Source: DASQYE01 sp036389675 (GTDB lineage: Bacteria > Acidobacteriota > Blastocatellia > Pyrinomonadales > Pyrinomonadaceae). Taken from it: a DNA stretch of 64,000 bases. Below the pieces are notes generated by a model. That model ran no database searches, was not told where the DNA came from, and worked only from the letters and a program-made list of their open reading frames with translations. Position numbers and translations under genes: made by a program. The first letter of the stretch is position 1. Every line of letters starts with the position of its first letter. Below are positions 54,701 through 63,428 of the stretch, one piece after another. Location: contig DASVWI010000021.1 in the NCBI GenBank assembly GCA_036389675.1, forward strand, positions 124,001-188,000. The letters run 5' to 3'.

Positions 54701-54736
54701 AGAGGGCGAGCGCTCCCGCCAGAGCGCCCGCCCTCT
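54701..54736 (+). terminator. Rho-independent terminator
   Basis: AGAGGGCGAGCGCTC (54701-54715) pairs with GAGCGCCCGCCCTCT (54722-54736) at 14 of 15 positions around a 6-base loop and is followed by TTTTTTT. It closes the sigma / VWFA / unknown transcript. Confidence 0.85.
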
Positions 54737-54843
54737 TTTTTTCTTCTTTTAAGCGTCAACCGCCCTCCTAGCAAGCCGTTGCTTCCGCCTTCCAATCCCT
54801 TCACAAAAACCGATCGGATTTCCTTCACAAATCCCGCCGTGGA

Positions 54844-54872
54844 TTGACTCAATTTGAACGGTTCTGTATCAA
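54844..54872 (+). promoter_or_regulatory. Predicted promoter of the DUF5715-like gene
   Basis: TTGACT (54844-54849) and TATCAA (54867-54872) are separated by 17 bp. A degenerate CpxR-box-like sequence (TTTAC-TAAAC-TTTTG, 54898-54912) lies just downstream and is not relied on. Confidence 0.5.
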
Positions 54873-55019
54873 TCCCCTACCCCGAAATTCTCTGCCTTTT
54901 ACTAAACTTTTGCGGCATACTTTTGGCCCAAAACAACATCATAGATACCCACATGCTTGACGCAGCGGCCCGGCGGGTGGTCGCCACGTTCAAGCCATTT
55001 CCTTTATTACAGGACATTA

Positions 55020-56372
55020 ATGATTCAACAGATAAAAAATAACAGGGAAACTGTGTTCGCGATTCTCATGACGGCGTTCATACTGGCTGCATTGTTGATG
55101 CTGCCGGGCATAAGACGACGTGGGCAGAGGGGCTATGCGACGTTGATGGCTTTGACGGCTACAGCCGAAGCCGCCGAAACCAGCCTCTGGAATCAGTCCG
55201 TGTTGAAGGTCAAGGAAGATCGCGGCGAGCCCATGGGCAAGCAGGCCAAAGTCGATATCCCGTCCGAGCTTTTGCACTACAGCGATTCGCGCCGCTTTCT
55301 GGCGATACAGGTCGCCGAATGGAAGGAACACCATTTCGAGACGCCGCAGGACTTCGTCGGTCTCGCCCGCCAGATCGAAAAAGGCGAGATGGTCGAGCTT
55401 AAGCGCGCCAGCGATACTTACGTGCTGTTCGGCGTCGGCGGAATCGCCAATCAGGAGCCTTTCACACATTACGATCAGGGCAGCGGCAAGCGAATCACCC
55501 TCTACGGCGAAGCGGAGCTTGCCGGGGAATATACCCGCATAGCAGAGACGGGCACTGAGCTGGACAATGAAATCGCCGGGCTCAGGAAAGAGCTGAGTTC
55601 CAATCCAAAGGCCGCGCGCTCAAAGCGCGTTAAGTTGCAGGCAGAGATTTCCAGCAGGGAGAAGCGACTCAAGGCCGAGCGGGAAAAGAAGGAACAGCTC
55701 GACGCCTATTACAATGATGCGGAGAGCCGCGCGCAGCTTCTGGGTGATTATCAGGCGCTGGCGACTCTGGCTAAAAACTTCTCCGGTCACTCCTACAACA
55801 TGAGCGACCCGGCCTCGCGCCAAGCGATGAAGATACGCATGCTCAGCTTCCTGCGCCCGGAAGCTCTCAAAGTGCTGGAAGAGATTGCCGCCGCCTATCA
55901 CCAGCAGTTTGAGCGACCGCTGCCTGTGACTTCGCTGGTGCGGCCCGACGAGTACCAGCACATGCTGAACAAGGTGAACCCGAACGCGACGATGATCGAC
56001 ACGCCGCCGCATTCGACGGGCCTTGCCTTCGACATCAACTACAGGTACATGACGGCGGGCGAGCAGGCTTACGTCATGGATTATCTGGCCCGCCTGGAGG
56101 ACGCTGGCCGCATAGAAGTGCTGCGCGAGAACCGCGACCACTACCACGTCTTCGCCTTTATCGACGGCGCGAAGCCGAGCGAAGAGCTGATCCTTGCCTC
56201 ACTGGGCAGAAACGCTCCCGCGAAAGTCGTCGTCGAGTCGGCCTCTAACGAAAAGGCCGCGCGCAAGGAAGAAAAAAGGGTCGAGAGGAAAACGGCCCAC
56301 AGGGAATCGAAGAAGGTCGAGAAGGAAGCTAAGAAAAGTAATAAAGGCCCGGGCCGTGGCAGGAGACGGTGA
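55020..56372 (+). CDS. DUF5715-like, M15-peptidase-type exported protein
   Basis: A 450-residue protein. ATG 55020 (MIQQIKNNRETVFAILMTAF) has AGGA upstream; the longer frame from 54957 is unsupported. One membrane segment (about 11-31) anchors it. The middle (about 175-240) is a charged coiled coil (LRKELSSNPKAARSKRVKLQ; SSREKRLKAEREKKEQ). The domain at about 280-400 has LPVTSLVRPDEYQ, PHSTGLAFDI and DHYHVFAF, matching the His-Asp ... His zinc ligands of VanY/M15-type D-Ala-D-Ala peptidases and DUF5715. The tail is extremely basic (KAARKEEKRVERKTAHRESK). It probably acts on, or binds, peptidoglycan; activity is inference. Confidence 0.78.
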   Translation: MIQQIKNNRETVFAILMTAFILAALLMLPGIRRRGQRGYATLMALTATAEAAETSLWNQSVLKVKEDRGEPMGKQAKVDIPSELLHYSDSRRFLAIQVAEWKEHHFETPQDFVGLARQIEKGEMVELKRASDTYVLFGVGGIANQEPFTHYDQGSGKRITLYGEAELAGEYTRIAETGTELDNEIAGLRKELSSNPKAARSKRVKLQAEISSREKRLKAEREKKEQLDAYYNDAESRAQLLGDYQALATLAKNFSGHSYNMSDPASRQAMKIRMLSFLRPEALKVLEEIAAAYHQQFERPLPVTSLVRPDEYQHMLNKVNPNATMIDTPPHSTGLAFDINYRYMTAGEQAYVMDYLARLEDAGRIEVLRENRDHYHVFAFIDGAKPSEELILASLGRNAPAKVVVESASNEKAARKEEKRVERKTAHRESKKVEKEAKKSNKGPGRGRRR

Positions 56373-56450
56373 CAGTGCCGACAGTTCGAACGTGGGCTTG
56401 ACCGTTATCGCTCTTTTCTTATCCCTTATTCACTCTTATGAACTACCATT

Positions 56451-56480
56451 CGCGGGGGCTGCGCCACGGCAGTCCCCGCG
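56451..56480. terminator. Hairpin after the DUF5715-like gene
   Basis: CGCGGGGGCTGC (56451-56462) pairs with GCAGTCCCCGCG (56469-56480) over 12 bp including one G-T pair, with a 6-base loop. No T run follows; the next promoter's -35 begins at 56481. Confidence 0.5.
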
Positions 56481-56508
56481 TTGACTTTGACCCGTGCATC
56501 CCTAATAC
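56481..56508 (+). promoter_or_regulatory. Predicted promoter of the small-protein / kinase operon
   Basis: TTGACT (56481-56486) and TAATAC (56503-56508) are 16 bp apart, directly after the hairpin. Transcription would start near 56515, about 83 nt before the TTG at 56598. Confidence 0.5.
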
Positions 56509-56597
56509 TCCCGTTCAAATTTAACTCCCCTCTGAGCCCCTCTCCCCCGGAACGTCGCAGCTGCTTCTTGCGGCAGGTTGAAAAGGAGAGTCTCGCG

Positions 56598-56861
56598 TTG
56601 ATTTCAATTTTCAGGAAGACGACCAACACAGTCATCTGGTTACTGCTCCTGTTTCTGGCCGCGGAAATTCCCGTGCAGGCTCAAGGCATTGGCGACACAT
56701 ACAAAACGGGGCAGCGTAGAGAGGGCAGCATCGTTTTGCCGACACCGCCCTTTAACCCGAACGCGGGTATTCTCGACAGGCCGAAGGCACGTAGTCGTAC
56801 CGCGCCGAAAGCCAGACAACGCAGGCGCAGAGTGAGGCGACGCACGCACAGACAATCATGA
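56598..56861 (+). CDS. Small exported protein with a basic tail, upstream of the kinase
   Basis: An 87-residue protein starting at TTG 56598, chosen because AAGGAGAG lies eight bases upstream. The signal peptide (KTTNTVIWLLLLFLAAEIPV, cleavage near VQA-Q) is followed by QGIGDTYKTGQRREGSIVLP and an Arg/Lys-rich end (ARQRRRRVRRRTHRQS). The stop overlaps the kinase ATG by 4 bp (56858-56861), so the two are translationally coupled. I do not recognise the family. It may be a ligand or periplasmic partner of the kinase. Confidence 0.6.
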   Translation: MISIFRKTTNTVIWLLLLFLAAEIPVQAQGIGDTYKTGQRREGSIVLPTPPFNPNAGILDRPKARSRTAPKARQRRRRVRRRTHRQS

Positions 56862-58603
56862 GCAGTGGGCCAACAATAAACTCGATTCTTCAGAACCGTT
56901 ACCGCGTCGTCAAGCCGCTCGGCAGGGGCGGGATGGGGGCCGTTTACCTGGCCTTTGACGAACGGCTGAGCCGCAACGTCGCTTTAAAGGAGACGCTGTT
57001 TGCGACCGACGATCTGCGCCGCGCCTTCGAGCGCGAGGCGCGCCTGCTCGCGAACCTGCGTCATCCGGCGCTGCCCAAAGTCCTCGATCACTTCAACGAA
57101 GGAAGAGACCTGTTTCTGGTGATGGAATTTATCCCGGGCGATGATCTGGGCACGATGCTCGAAGGTGGCCGCAGGTTCACGCCCGCCGAAGTCCTGCGCT
57201 GGGCCAATCAACTGCTGGATGCGCTTGAGTATCTGCATACCCTCGACCCGCCCGTGCTTCACCGCGACATCAAGCCGTCGAACCTCAAGCTCATCTCTCA
57301 GAGCCACATCGTCCTGCTCGACTTCGGCCTCGCCAAGGGAAGCGCCGGGCAGATGCCCGACACCGAAAGCAAAAGCCTGCTCGGCTATTCTCCGAACTAC
57401 TCGCCGCTGGAACAGATTCAGGGCACGGGCACGGACGCGCGCAGCGACCTCTATTCGCTCGGAGCGACTCTCTATCACCTGCTGACGGGCCTTAGGCCCA
57501 CGGATGCTCTCACGCGCGCCACTGCACTGGTCAACAATCAGCCCGACCCGCTTCGACCGGCAGACGAGCTTGACCCCGAAATACCTGTCCCTGTGTCGAC
57601 GGCCCTGATGCGCGCGATGGCGCTCAGTGTCGAGCACCGCCCACGCACCGCCGCGGAGATGCGCGACGACCTGCAAGACCTGACGGCGCGTCGTGCTGCA
57701 CAAACCGTTCCGATGACGGGGACGGACGAGACGACAAGGATAAGTCTACCGGCGCGTCGTGCCGAGATAATCGCTCCTGCTACTGCTCCCAACCGCGAGC
57801 GCCCGCGACAGGTAGTCGTGCCCATCCCTGAAGAGACACTGGTCGCGCGCAAGCAGGGCCGAAGCGGGCGCGCGTGGATGACGCCGGCGTTTCTGATAGT
57901 CGGATTGCTGGCCGTCTCAGCGGCGCTTTACTTTCTATTTTCCGGCAGTGATACGAACAAGCGAACGCAGACAAATCGTCCGGTGGTTAGTAGCAGCCCG
58001 ACTCCGACCGTCACACCAATCGAGAACGCCAACCGGCGGGCCAATACCAACGGCACGCCCGCGCCCGGCCCGGAGCAGCTTGCCGCGCGCGCGAAGCTTG
58101 AGAAAAAGAATCTCCCCTACACTGAAGCTGCTTTTAGAAGGGTCGTGGAAGAAGGTGATACCGACGCGGTCGATCTATTTCTGGCGGCGGGGATGAGCCC
58201 TGACGTGAGAGACACGTCTGGCCGAACGGCGCTGATCAATGCTGCTTCGAGGGGCAGCAATAACATCAGCCAGAAGCTGTTACGAAAGGGCGCGGACGTG
58301 AATACGCGCGACGGCGCGGGCTTAACCGCCCTGATGGAATCAGCCCGCAACGATCACAGGGAGACCACCAAAGTCTTACTCGAAAACGGCGCGGACGTGA
58401 ACCTGACCGACAATCATGGACAGACGGCGCTGATACGCGCCGCAGCCCAGGGCCACTCCGACATCGTACGCATGTTGATTAATAGAAGAGCCAGGATAGA
58501 CATCAAAGACAGAGACGGGCGCGACGCTCTCACATGGGCCGAGATCAATAACAAGTCGGATGTCGTAGACCTGTTGAGGAAAGCCGGGGGCGTAAGACCT
58601 TAG
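56858..58603 (+). CDS. Membrane Ser/Thr protein kinase with C-terminal ankyrin repeats
   Basis: A 581-residue kinase of the PknB/Hanks type. The kinase domain (about 14-275) has the glycine loop LGRGGMGAVYLA, K44 in VALKE, HRDIKPSN (H135-D137), DFG (D155) and YSPNYSPLEQ, so it should be active. A Pro/Thr-rich segment leads to one membrane helix (about 343-365, FLIVGLLAVSAALYFLF), a Thr/Asn/Pro linker and at about 420-578 four ankyrin repeats (e.g. GRTALINAASRGSNNISQKL, GLTALMESARNDHRETTKVL, GQTALIRAAAQGHSDIV, RDALTWAEINNKSDVVDL). The ankyrin part should face the periplasm. Usual sensor domains (PASTA) are absent. Confidence 0.9.
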   Translation: MSSGPTINSILQNRYRVVKPLGRGGMGAVYLAFDERLSRNVALKETLFATDDLRRAFEREARLLANLRHPALPKVLDHFNEGRDLFLVMEFIPGDDLGTMLEGGRRFTPAEVLRWANQLLDALEYLHTLDPPVLHRDIKPSNLKLISQSHIVLLDFGLAKGSAGQMPDTESKSLLGYSPNYSPLEQIQGTGTDARSDLYSLGATLYHLLTGLRPTDALTRATALVNNQPDPLRPADELDPEIPVPVSTALMRAMALSVEHRPRTAAEMRDDLQDLTARRAAQTVPMTGTDETTRISLPARRAEIIAPATAPNRERPRQVVVPIPEETLVARKQGRSGRAWMTPAFLIVGLLAVSAALYFLFSGSDTNKRTQTNRPVVSSSPTPTVTPIENANRRANTNGTPAPGPEQLAARAKLEKKNLPYTEAAFRRVVEEGDTDAVDLFLAAGMSPDVRDTSGRTALINAASRGSNNISQKLLRKGADVNTRDGAGLTALMESARNDHRETTKVLLENGADVNLTDNHGQTALIRAAAQGHSDIVRMLINRRARIDIKDRDGRDALTWAEINNKSDVVDLLRKAGGVRP

Positions 58604-58644
58604 CTGTGCGTGAGGTTGCTACTTTTACCCAGACGGTGTTCCGC

Positions 58645-59172
58645 TCACCTCTTCCTGCGCGCGGCGCTCGTTTTGACTATTCCGATCAAACCCGAATAGT
58701 CGTTGTAATACGTGAAGATGTGCGCCGTCCTGCCGTTTCGCAATCGAAACGAATACTCCGTCATCACTTCACCCGAGCCCTGACGCACGGCTTCAGTCCC
58801 GAGGTGAAATCTCTCCATCGCTTCCTCCGCATCAGCGGCAGATGTATTACAAACTTTGAGGAATACAGCGGCGGCCAGTTGGAACGTCAGCGGGCGAGCG
58901 TGGCCGCCCGAGAGCGTGTCACTGTATGCGCCCGGTATTGTCACGTCGACGGTATTGCAATTGCGGCTCGCCCTAAATCCGTCGCCGAGATCGATCAGCT
59001 CGTTGAAATTCTTCGCGGCCAGCTTCGGAAAGCGCCAATCGCTGCCGACACCCTCTTTGCATTCGGAAACGGTGTTGCGCCTTCGGCTTTGCCCCTGCGC
59101 CGAATCACAGGCGAGGAGCAATACCAACAAGCCTGCCAGCGCGACTACTTTAAAGGGGCTGCTATTCGACAT
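58645..59172 (-). CDS. Predicted lipoprotein of unknown function
   Basis: A 175-residue protein convergent with the kinase gene. Its signal peptide ends in LLLLAC (lipobox near residue 22), so it is probably lipid-anchored. The mature part has three more cysteines (SECKEG, SRNCNTV, VFLKVCNTS) that might pair, and a C-terminal beta-rich half (TEYSFRLRNGRTAHIFTYYND). No family is recognised. The start ATG 59172 is followed directly by MSNSSPFKVVALAG. Confidence 0.65.
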   Translation of the reverse strand: MSNSSPFKVVALAGLLVLLLACDSAQGQSRRRNTVSECKEGVGSDWRFPKLAAKNFNELIDLGDGFRASRNCNTVDVTIPGAYSDTLSGGHARPLTFQLAAAVFLKVCNTSAADAEEAMERFHLGTEAVRQGSGEVMTEYSFRLRNGRTAHIFTYYNDYSGLIGIVKTSAARRKR

Positions 59173-59197
59173 TGCTGGTTGCTCTTGAGATCAGGCT

Positions 59198-60295
59198 TCA
59201 AGCCTGCGGTGCGATGAGGGCTTTCACGATTTTGCCTGTCGCCACGTCGGCCAGCGCTTCGTTTGCCTGACCCAGATTGTAACGGTCGAGCTTAATTTGA
59301 GCCCATGCTTTAGAGCGCAGAGGGTCGGCCATGATCTGCGCGCCCCTGTAAAAATGCGAGAAGTCAGAGCCCCAGCATCCGCGCACGTCTAAATGCTTCC
59401 TGTTCAAATCAAGATGCGGGTTGAAAGAGATTTCGCCGTGGTCCGTATATTGCCCGACGATACAGACGCGGCCCGCGTCGCGCGTAAAGCGCATCGCCTG
59501 CGCGACGGCTACCGGCGCACCCGTCGCTTCGATGGTCACGTCAGCGCCCCGCCCCTGCGTCTGTTCGAGCACCCATTGCCCGCGCATCTCTTCGTCGCTC
59601 GTCTCCACATTGAGCGTCGCGCTGGCCCCGGCCTTCCTTGCCGCCTCAAGACGATTCTCCGGAGCACCGATACACAAAACCTTCAACGCGCCGGACATCA
59701 GCGCGAAGATAATGGCCGAGAGCCCGACCGGCCCGCTGCCCAGCACCAGCACCGTATCGCCCAGCGCCACCCCCGCACGCTCCACAGCATGCAGCGCTGT
59801 CGGCAGCGCACAACCCCCGGCCATGAACTTTTCAAAATCAACTTCGCCAAGGCGTATGCACCGCGTGTCAGGTTTGAGGTAGATTTTTTGTGCCCAGCCG
59901 CCGGTCAGGCCGTCTGCCAGCCCGTAAGTGATACCGTAAACTTTGCGGCGCGGGCAGCGCGTCGTCGCTTTGGCTACGAGGCACTGCCAGCACGCATTAC
60001 ATGTGCGGTGAACATCCAGAAAGGTGACGCGATCACCTTCGGCGAAGGGCTCTCCCGTGACATCCAACAATCGCCCGCGAATTTTGCTCAAGCGACCGAC
60101 CGACACATGCCCCGGAATCAGCGGGTACGGCACACCGGCCAGCCGCCCCTGTTGCAGATAAACATCCGTCCCGCAAACCTCGCTTAGCGCCACCTCCATC
60201 AAAGCCGAGTTCGGCTCAAGCTCCGGCTCCGAAAGCTCGCGCACCTCGACCGGCGCGCGCGGCTCCGGCATCAACGCTGCCAACACTGTCGCCAT
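59198..60295 (-). CDS. Zinc-dependent alcohol dehydrogenase family protein
   Basis: A 365-residue medium-chain dehydrogenase. The frame stays open to 60859, but that part overlaps the next gene; ATG 60295 (MATVLAALMPEP) is the natural start. Catalytic zinc ligands C41 (SEVCGTD) and H63 (PGHVSVG) are present, but the usual Glu after the His is Val here. Structural zinc cysteines are C99, C102, C105 and C114. The NAD(P) loop is GSGPVGLSA, and TGAP, GRVCIVGQYTDHGEISFNPH give the rest of the fold. Substrate unknown; threonine or sorbitol-type dehydrogenases are relatives. The neighbours do not suggest a pathway. Confidence 0.85.
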   Translation of the reverse strand: MATVLAALMPEPRAPVEVRELSEPELEPNSALMEVALSEVCGTDVYLQQGRLAGVPYPLIPGHVSVGRLSKIRGRLLDVTGEPFAEGDRVTFLDVHRTCNACWQCLVAKATTRCPRRKVYGITYGLADGLTGGWAQKIYLKPDTRCIRLGEVDFEKFMAGGCALPTALHAVERAGVALGDTVLVLGSGPVGLSAIIFALMSGALKVLCIGAPENRLEAARKAGASATLNVETSDEEMRGQWVLEQTQGRGADVTIEATGAPVAVAQAMRFTRDAGRVCIVGQYTDHGEISFNPHLDLNRKHLDVRGCWGSDFSHFYRGAQIMADPLRSKAWAQIKLDRYNLGQANEALADVATGKIVKALIAPQA

Positions 60296-60414
60296 AATCC
60301 TTCGCCCCCTACTCCCCTCCACCAAAAGCAGAGCCCGCCGCCCCATCCAACCCGCGCCGAGCATAAAGCATTCAAGGCGAGGAGTCTGTGATTTGTCGGT
60401 CGCGCCGCGGTCGA

Positions 60415-60828
60415 TCAGGGCTGGCTCGAACGCTTCGCTCCGAGGTTGAGCCAGAGCAGCGCCGCTCCGAAGAACGCGCACCCGAATGTGTCCGCGACAG
60501 TCCACCACAGCGGCATGCCTGAAGTATGGTCGATCACAAAGAACACGGGCGCGGCCAGCAGGAATGAGATGCCATTGAGTATCAGGAGCGGTCGAAACCT
60601 GTCCGGGTCTGAGGCGAGAACCCACAAAGATATTCCGTGCATCCCGTAGGTGTAAGACGCCTGCCGAATCATGAACATGGTGACAGCCCCGCCCGGCATC
60701 TCGCCCATGCCCAGCCACGCGTGCGAGACCTCCATCCATGAGCGCGGCATGGCGACGGCTACGAACGCAAGTATCTCGACAGCGCCCGCTACGCGCAACA
60801 ACCATGACTGAAAGCGCTGGCTGTTCAT
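60415..60828 (-). CDS. Small membrane protein of unknown function
   Basis: A 137-residue protein with about four hydrophobic segments (VAGAVEILAFVAVAMPRSW; MFMIRQASYTYGMHGISLWVLA; LLILNGISFLLAAPVFFVID; VADTFGCAFFGAALLWLNLG). It starts at ATG 60828 and ends with a basic tail. No family can be named with certainty. The gap to the dehydrogenase (60296-60414) holds no gene. Confidence 0.65.
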   Translation of the reverse strand: MNSQRFQSWLLRVAGAVEILAFVAVAMPRSWMEVSHAWLGMGEMPGGAVTMFMIRQASYTYGMHGISLWVLASDPDRFRPLLILNGISFLLAAPVFFVIDHTSGMPLWWTVADTFGCAFFGAALLWLNLGAKRSSQP

Positions 60829-60873
60829 ACCAGATGTCCTGTGAGCGTATTACGCACACTCTCGATGCCTACG

Positions 60874-61254
60874 TCATAAAGGCACAAGCTCGGTGGTGGT
60901 CGCTCTGGATTTCTCACTGCCCATATCCCGCGCATACTTGATAGAACCCGGCGTGTTGTATTTCGCCAGATACGCCCGGTCAATCGCCTCCTTCAAACGC
61001 TCGCTCCGCGTCCGCACGGCGCGAACTTCGATCTCACGCCCCTCGACGTTGATCGTGCCGCGCGGCTCTTTCAGAAACGTCCGATACCAACTGCGCGGCT
61101 TCAGACTCCACGAGCGCACGAAGACGCGACCTTCTACCACTACGGCCCAGATACCTATGAAGCGATGCGGCTCAGCGCCGGCTCGAATGCCCAGAATCTT
61201 ACCGCCGTTGATGGCGGACAGAACATCTTCGCTGAAACGTCGCTTTGCTTTCAT
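60874..61254 (-). CDS. DUF2255 family protein
   Basis: A 126-residue cytoplasmic protein. ATG 61254 (MKAKRRFSEDVLSAI) is chosen over upstream in-frame codons; GGAAAGAGA stands before it. IGIWAVVVEGRVFVRSWSL, RSWYRTFLKEPRGTI and AYLAKYNTP are the hallmarks of DUF2255, a split-barrel fold related to nitroreductase and pyridoxamine-oxidase-like proteins that may bind a flavin or F420-type cofactor. The function is unknown. The region 61255-61521 shows no supported gene. Confidence 0.8.
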   Translation of the reverse strand: MKAKRRFSEDVLSAINGGKILGIRAGAEPHRFIGIWAVVVEGRVFVRSWSLKPRSWYRTFLKEPRGTINVEGREIEVRAVRTRSERLKEAIDRAYLAKYNTPGSIKYARDMGSEKSRATTTELVPL

Positions 61255-61521
61255 GAACGTATCTCTTTCCGTCGCCACCGCACACAAAAAACCCTGACGA
61301 CCGGACGGCTGCCCGACTGAATAAGGCGTCGGGCTCAACGAGTTGTCAGGATGCTTTAAGCCGCCCATTGAGTCAACGCCGCGACGAGGGCGGTCTGTGT
61401 GAGGAAAAGCAGAAGCCGGGAGGTGGACACGAGAGCCCGTGCAGATGAAGCAGGGGCGCGAGCGGCGACGCGATGAGATATGGCCCGCCGCCTGCGGTAA
61501 GCTGAGGCGATCAGGGCAAGG

Positions 61522-62208
61522 CTAACTCGCCGTCGTTTCCAACGACTTGTCAGGCGTCTCCATGCGGGCAGAGGCCGCGATGGCATCTCTATAGACCGTT
61601 GCCAGTTCATCCTGATTGGTAATGCGGATATTCAAATCACGCAGAAGCCCGTCGCTCAACCCGTAAATCCAACCATGCACGGCCAGCTCCTGCTCACGCT
61701 CCCAGGCATTTTGCACAATCGTCGTCTGGCAGACGTTGGCGACCTGCTCGATGACATTCAACTCACATAATTTATCCACGCGCTGCGATTCGTCGCTGAT
61801 TCCGGCAAGCTGCGACTCATGCTTTTGCTTCACATCCTGAACGTGTCGCAGCCAGTTATCAATCAGCCCCAGCTTGAGGTTGTTCAGCGCCGCCCTCACG
61901 CCGCCGCAGCCGTAATGCCCGCACACGATGACGTGCTTGACCTTCAGCACGTCAACCGCATACTGAAGCACGGAGAGACAGTTCAAGTCCGTATGGACGA
62001 CGACATTCGCGACGTTGCGGTGAACGAATAGCTCGCCCGGCATAAGCTTGACGATTTCGTTGGCCGGGACACGGCTATCGGAACAGCCGACCCACAAGTA
62101 GGTGGGCGACTGTTGCTTCGATAATTCATGGAAGAATTCAGGCTGCTGAGCCTTGATTTTCCTGGCCCATGTTCTATTGTTTTCCAGAAGATTATTCAAG
62201 TCACTCAT
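61522..62208 (-). CDS. can: Beta-carbonic anhydrase
   Basis: A 228-residue cytoplasmic zinc enzyme converting CO2 to bicarbonate. ATG 62208 begins MSDLNNLLENNRTWARKI, the usual N-terminus of the Can/YadF group; the frame continues upstream without support. Zinc ligands and catalytic pair are C42, D44 and R46 in VGCSDSRVP, and H98, C101 in CGHYGCGGV. HRNVANVVVHTDLN and VHGWIYGLSDGLL complete the family pattern. The length is normal. Confidence 0.93.
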   Translation of the reverse strand: MSDLNNLLENNRTWARKIKAQQPEFFHELSKQQSPTYLWVGCSDSRVPANEIVKLMPGELFVHRNVANVVVHTDLNCLSVLQYAVDVLKVKHVIVCGHYGCGGVRAALNNLKLGLIDNWLRHVQDVKQKHESQLAGISDESQRVDKLCELNVIEQVANVCQTTIVQNAWEREQELAVHGWIYGLSDGLLRDLNIRITNQDELATVYRDAIAASARMETPDKSLETTAS

Positions 62209-62287
62209 GGCGTGCGATTGTATCAAGAGAACAGGCGGACGCCTAGCACCCTGAATCAACGCGACCGGGCGCGAGCGGCCTTCAACA

Positions 62288-62788
62288 TTAAGGTGTCCCC
62301 CGCCCGTGAGCCCCAAACTCCTCCGGCGGCGGAGGCGGCAAATCAAAGGAACGCTCCATGCCCACCCATGTCAGCAACCAAGTTCCCGCAACTACGGCTA
62401 AGGCAAACAACACCTCGATGCCTCTTTCAATGAGCACGAGCGTGCCCCCGCGCGGTGCTGTAATCAGCCGGTACAGATGGAACGCCACAAAACATGCCAG
62501 GAGCGCGTACCATGAGTAAGCTGCCCACGCCCTCCTGCTGAAGAGCCCATAACTGATGATGAAGCCGAGCAGGCCGAACAAAAGAAACATGACACCTGCG
62601 AGTATCAATCCATTACGCACCTGCACCACATTATCAAGCCTCAACTGCGCCTGTTCGTCAATGCCAAACTGCTTGAGCGTTTTCACAAAGTGGTAGAACT
62701 CGACAAAGGCCAACGCAGCCGCGCACATATACAACGCCGACACGGGAGCAGATATGAGCCAGAGGCGATTCCGGGTTTTCATATCCAT
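62288..62788 (-). CDS. Membrane protein of unknown function
   Basis: A 166-residue protein with about four membrane segments (LISAPVSALYMCAAALAFVEF; GLILAGVMFLLFGLLGFIIS; WYALLACFVAFHLYRLI; VLFALAVVAGTWLLTW). The cytoplasmic tail is Pro-rich (SFDLPPPPPEEFG). Two overlapping starts (62788 MDMK, 62782 MK) are possible. No family recognised. Confidence 0.65.
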   Translation of the reverse strand: MDMKTRNRLWLISAPVSALYMCAAALAFVEFYHFVKTLKQFGIDEQAQLRLDNVVQVRNGLILAGVMFLLFGLLGFIISYGLFSRRAWAAYSWYALLACFVAFHLYRLITAPRGGTLVLIERGIEVLFALAVVAGTWLLTWVGMERSFDLPPPPPEEFGAHGRGTP

Positions 62789-62876
62789 AAGTATCGACCA
62801 AAAATGCTCAGCGCCGGTGGGTCGGAAACACTTGCCTAAGGGTTAAGACCCGAACGCAGCAATCCGGCGCTGGCGT

Positions 62877-63236
62877 CTATAATTTGAGGAAGTCTTCTCG
62901 TATGGGCGAGAAGATGTCTATCAGGACGACCTCCTCATCGAGCATCGTCGCGCCGTGCCAGCTATGAGGCGGGAAATGCAGCACGTCGCCGGTTTGGGCG
63001 ATACGCTGCTCGTCCCTGATGATAAAGAGTACCGGGCCTTTTTCGACGAGCGTGATCTGTTCGTGAAGGTGCTCGTGCGGCGGGGTGACGACGTGGGGCG
63101 CGAAACGCAGGCGGCAAACCATCATCCGCTCGCCGACGATCATCTGTCGCTCGATGCCTTCCTCAAGTCTCTCCACGGGGACGCTCGACCAGTCCATGTG
63201 CTGCGGGTGCGAATTAAGATTTTCTATAGCTCTCAT
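62877..63236 (-). CDS. Cupin protein, KdgF-like
   Basis: A 119-residue single-domain cupin. The metal-binding motif is PPHEHLHEQITLVEKG (two His, Glu/Gln, later His in FPPHSWHGA), with GDVLHFPP as the second cupin motif. This pattern and length resemble KdgF, which linearises the unsaturated uronates made by pectin lyases, so it may process products of the PL22 or PL11 enzymes; other small cupins share the fold, so the function is a moderate inference. It starts at ATG 63236. 63237-63428 holds no gene. Confidence 0.6.
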   Translation of the reverse strand: MRAIENLNSHPQHMDWSSVPVERLEEGIERQMIVGERMMVCRLRFAPHVVTPPHEHLHEQITLVEKGPVLFIIRDEQRIAQTGDVLHFPPHSWHGATMLDEEVVLIDIFSPIREDFLKL

Positions 63237-63428
63237 ACTCTAAGACTGCGCGACCAGTCGCCTCTGCCAGACTATACGGGGACAGCAACGGAAAAATGAG
63301 GGGCGAGGCCCTCAACATGTTCAATTCAGAACAGTATCTTTGGTCTGTCGCGCCTAAGGTCTCGGGCGAATACTCAAGTGACGTTAAGACCCGCCAGAGA
63401 CCCTGGGCGCGACTGACCCTGCTCTCAT

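Noticed and set aside
54898..54912. Third CpxR box (TTTAC-TAAAC-TTTTG)
   Set aside because: The second half-site matches at only three of five positions and no TTGACG follows 5 bp later.
60296..60859. N-terminal extension of the alcohol dehydrogenase frame
   Set aside because: It overlaps the better-supported membrane protein gene (60415-60828) in another frame, and ATG 60295 gives the normal family length.
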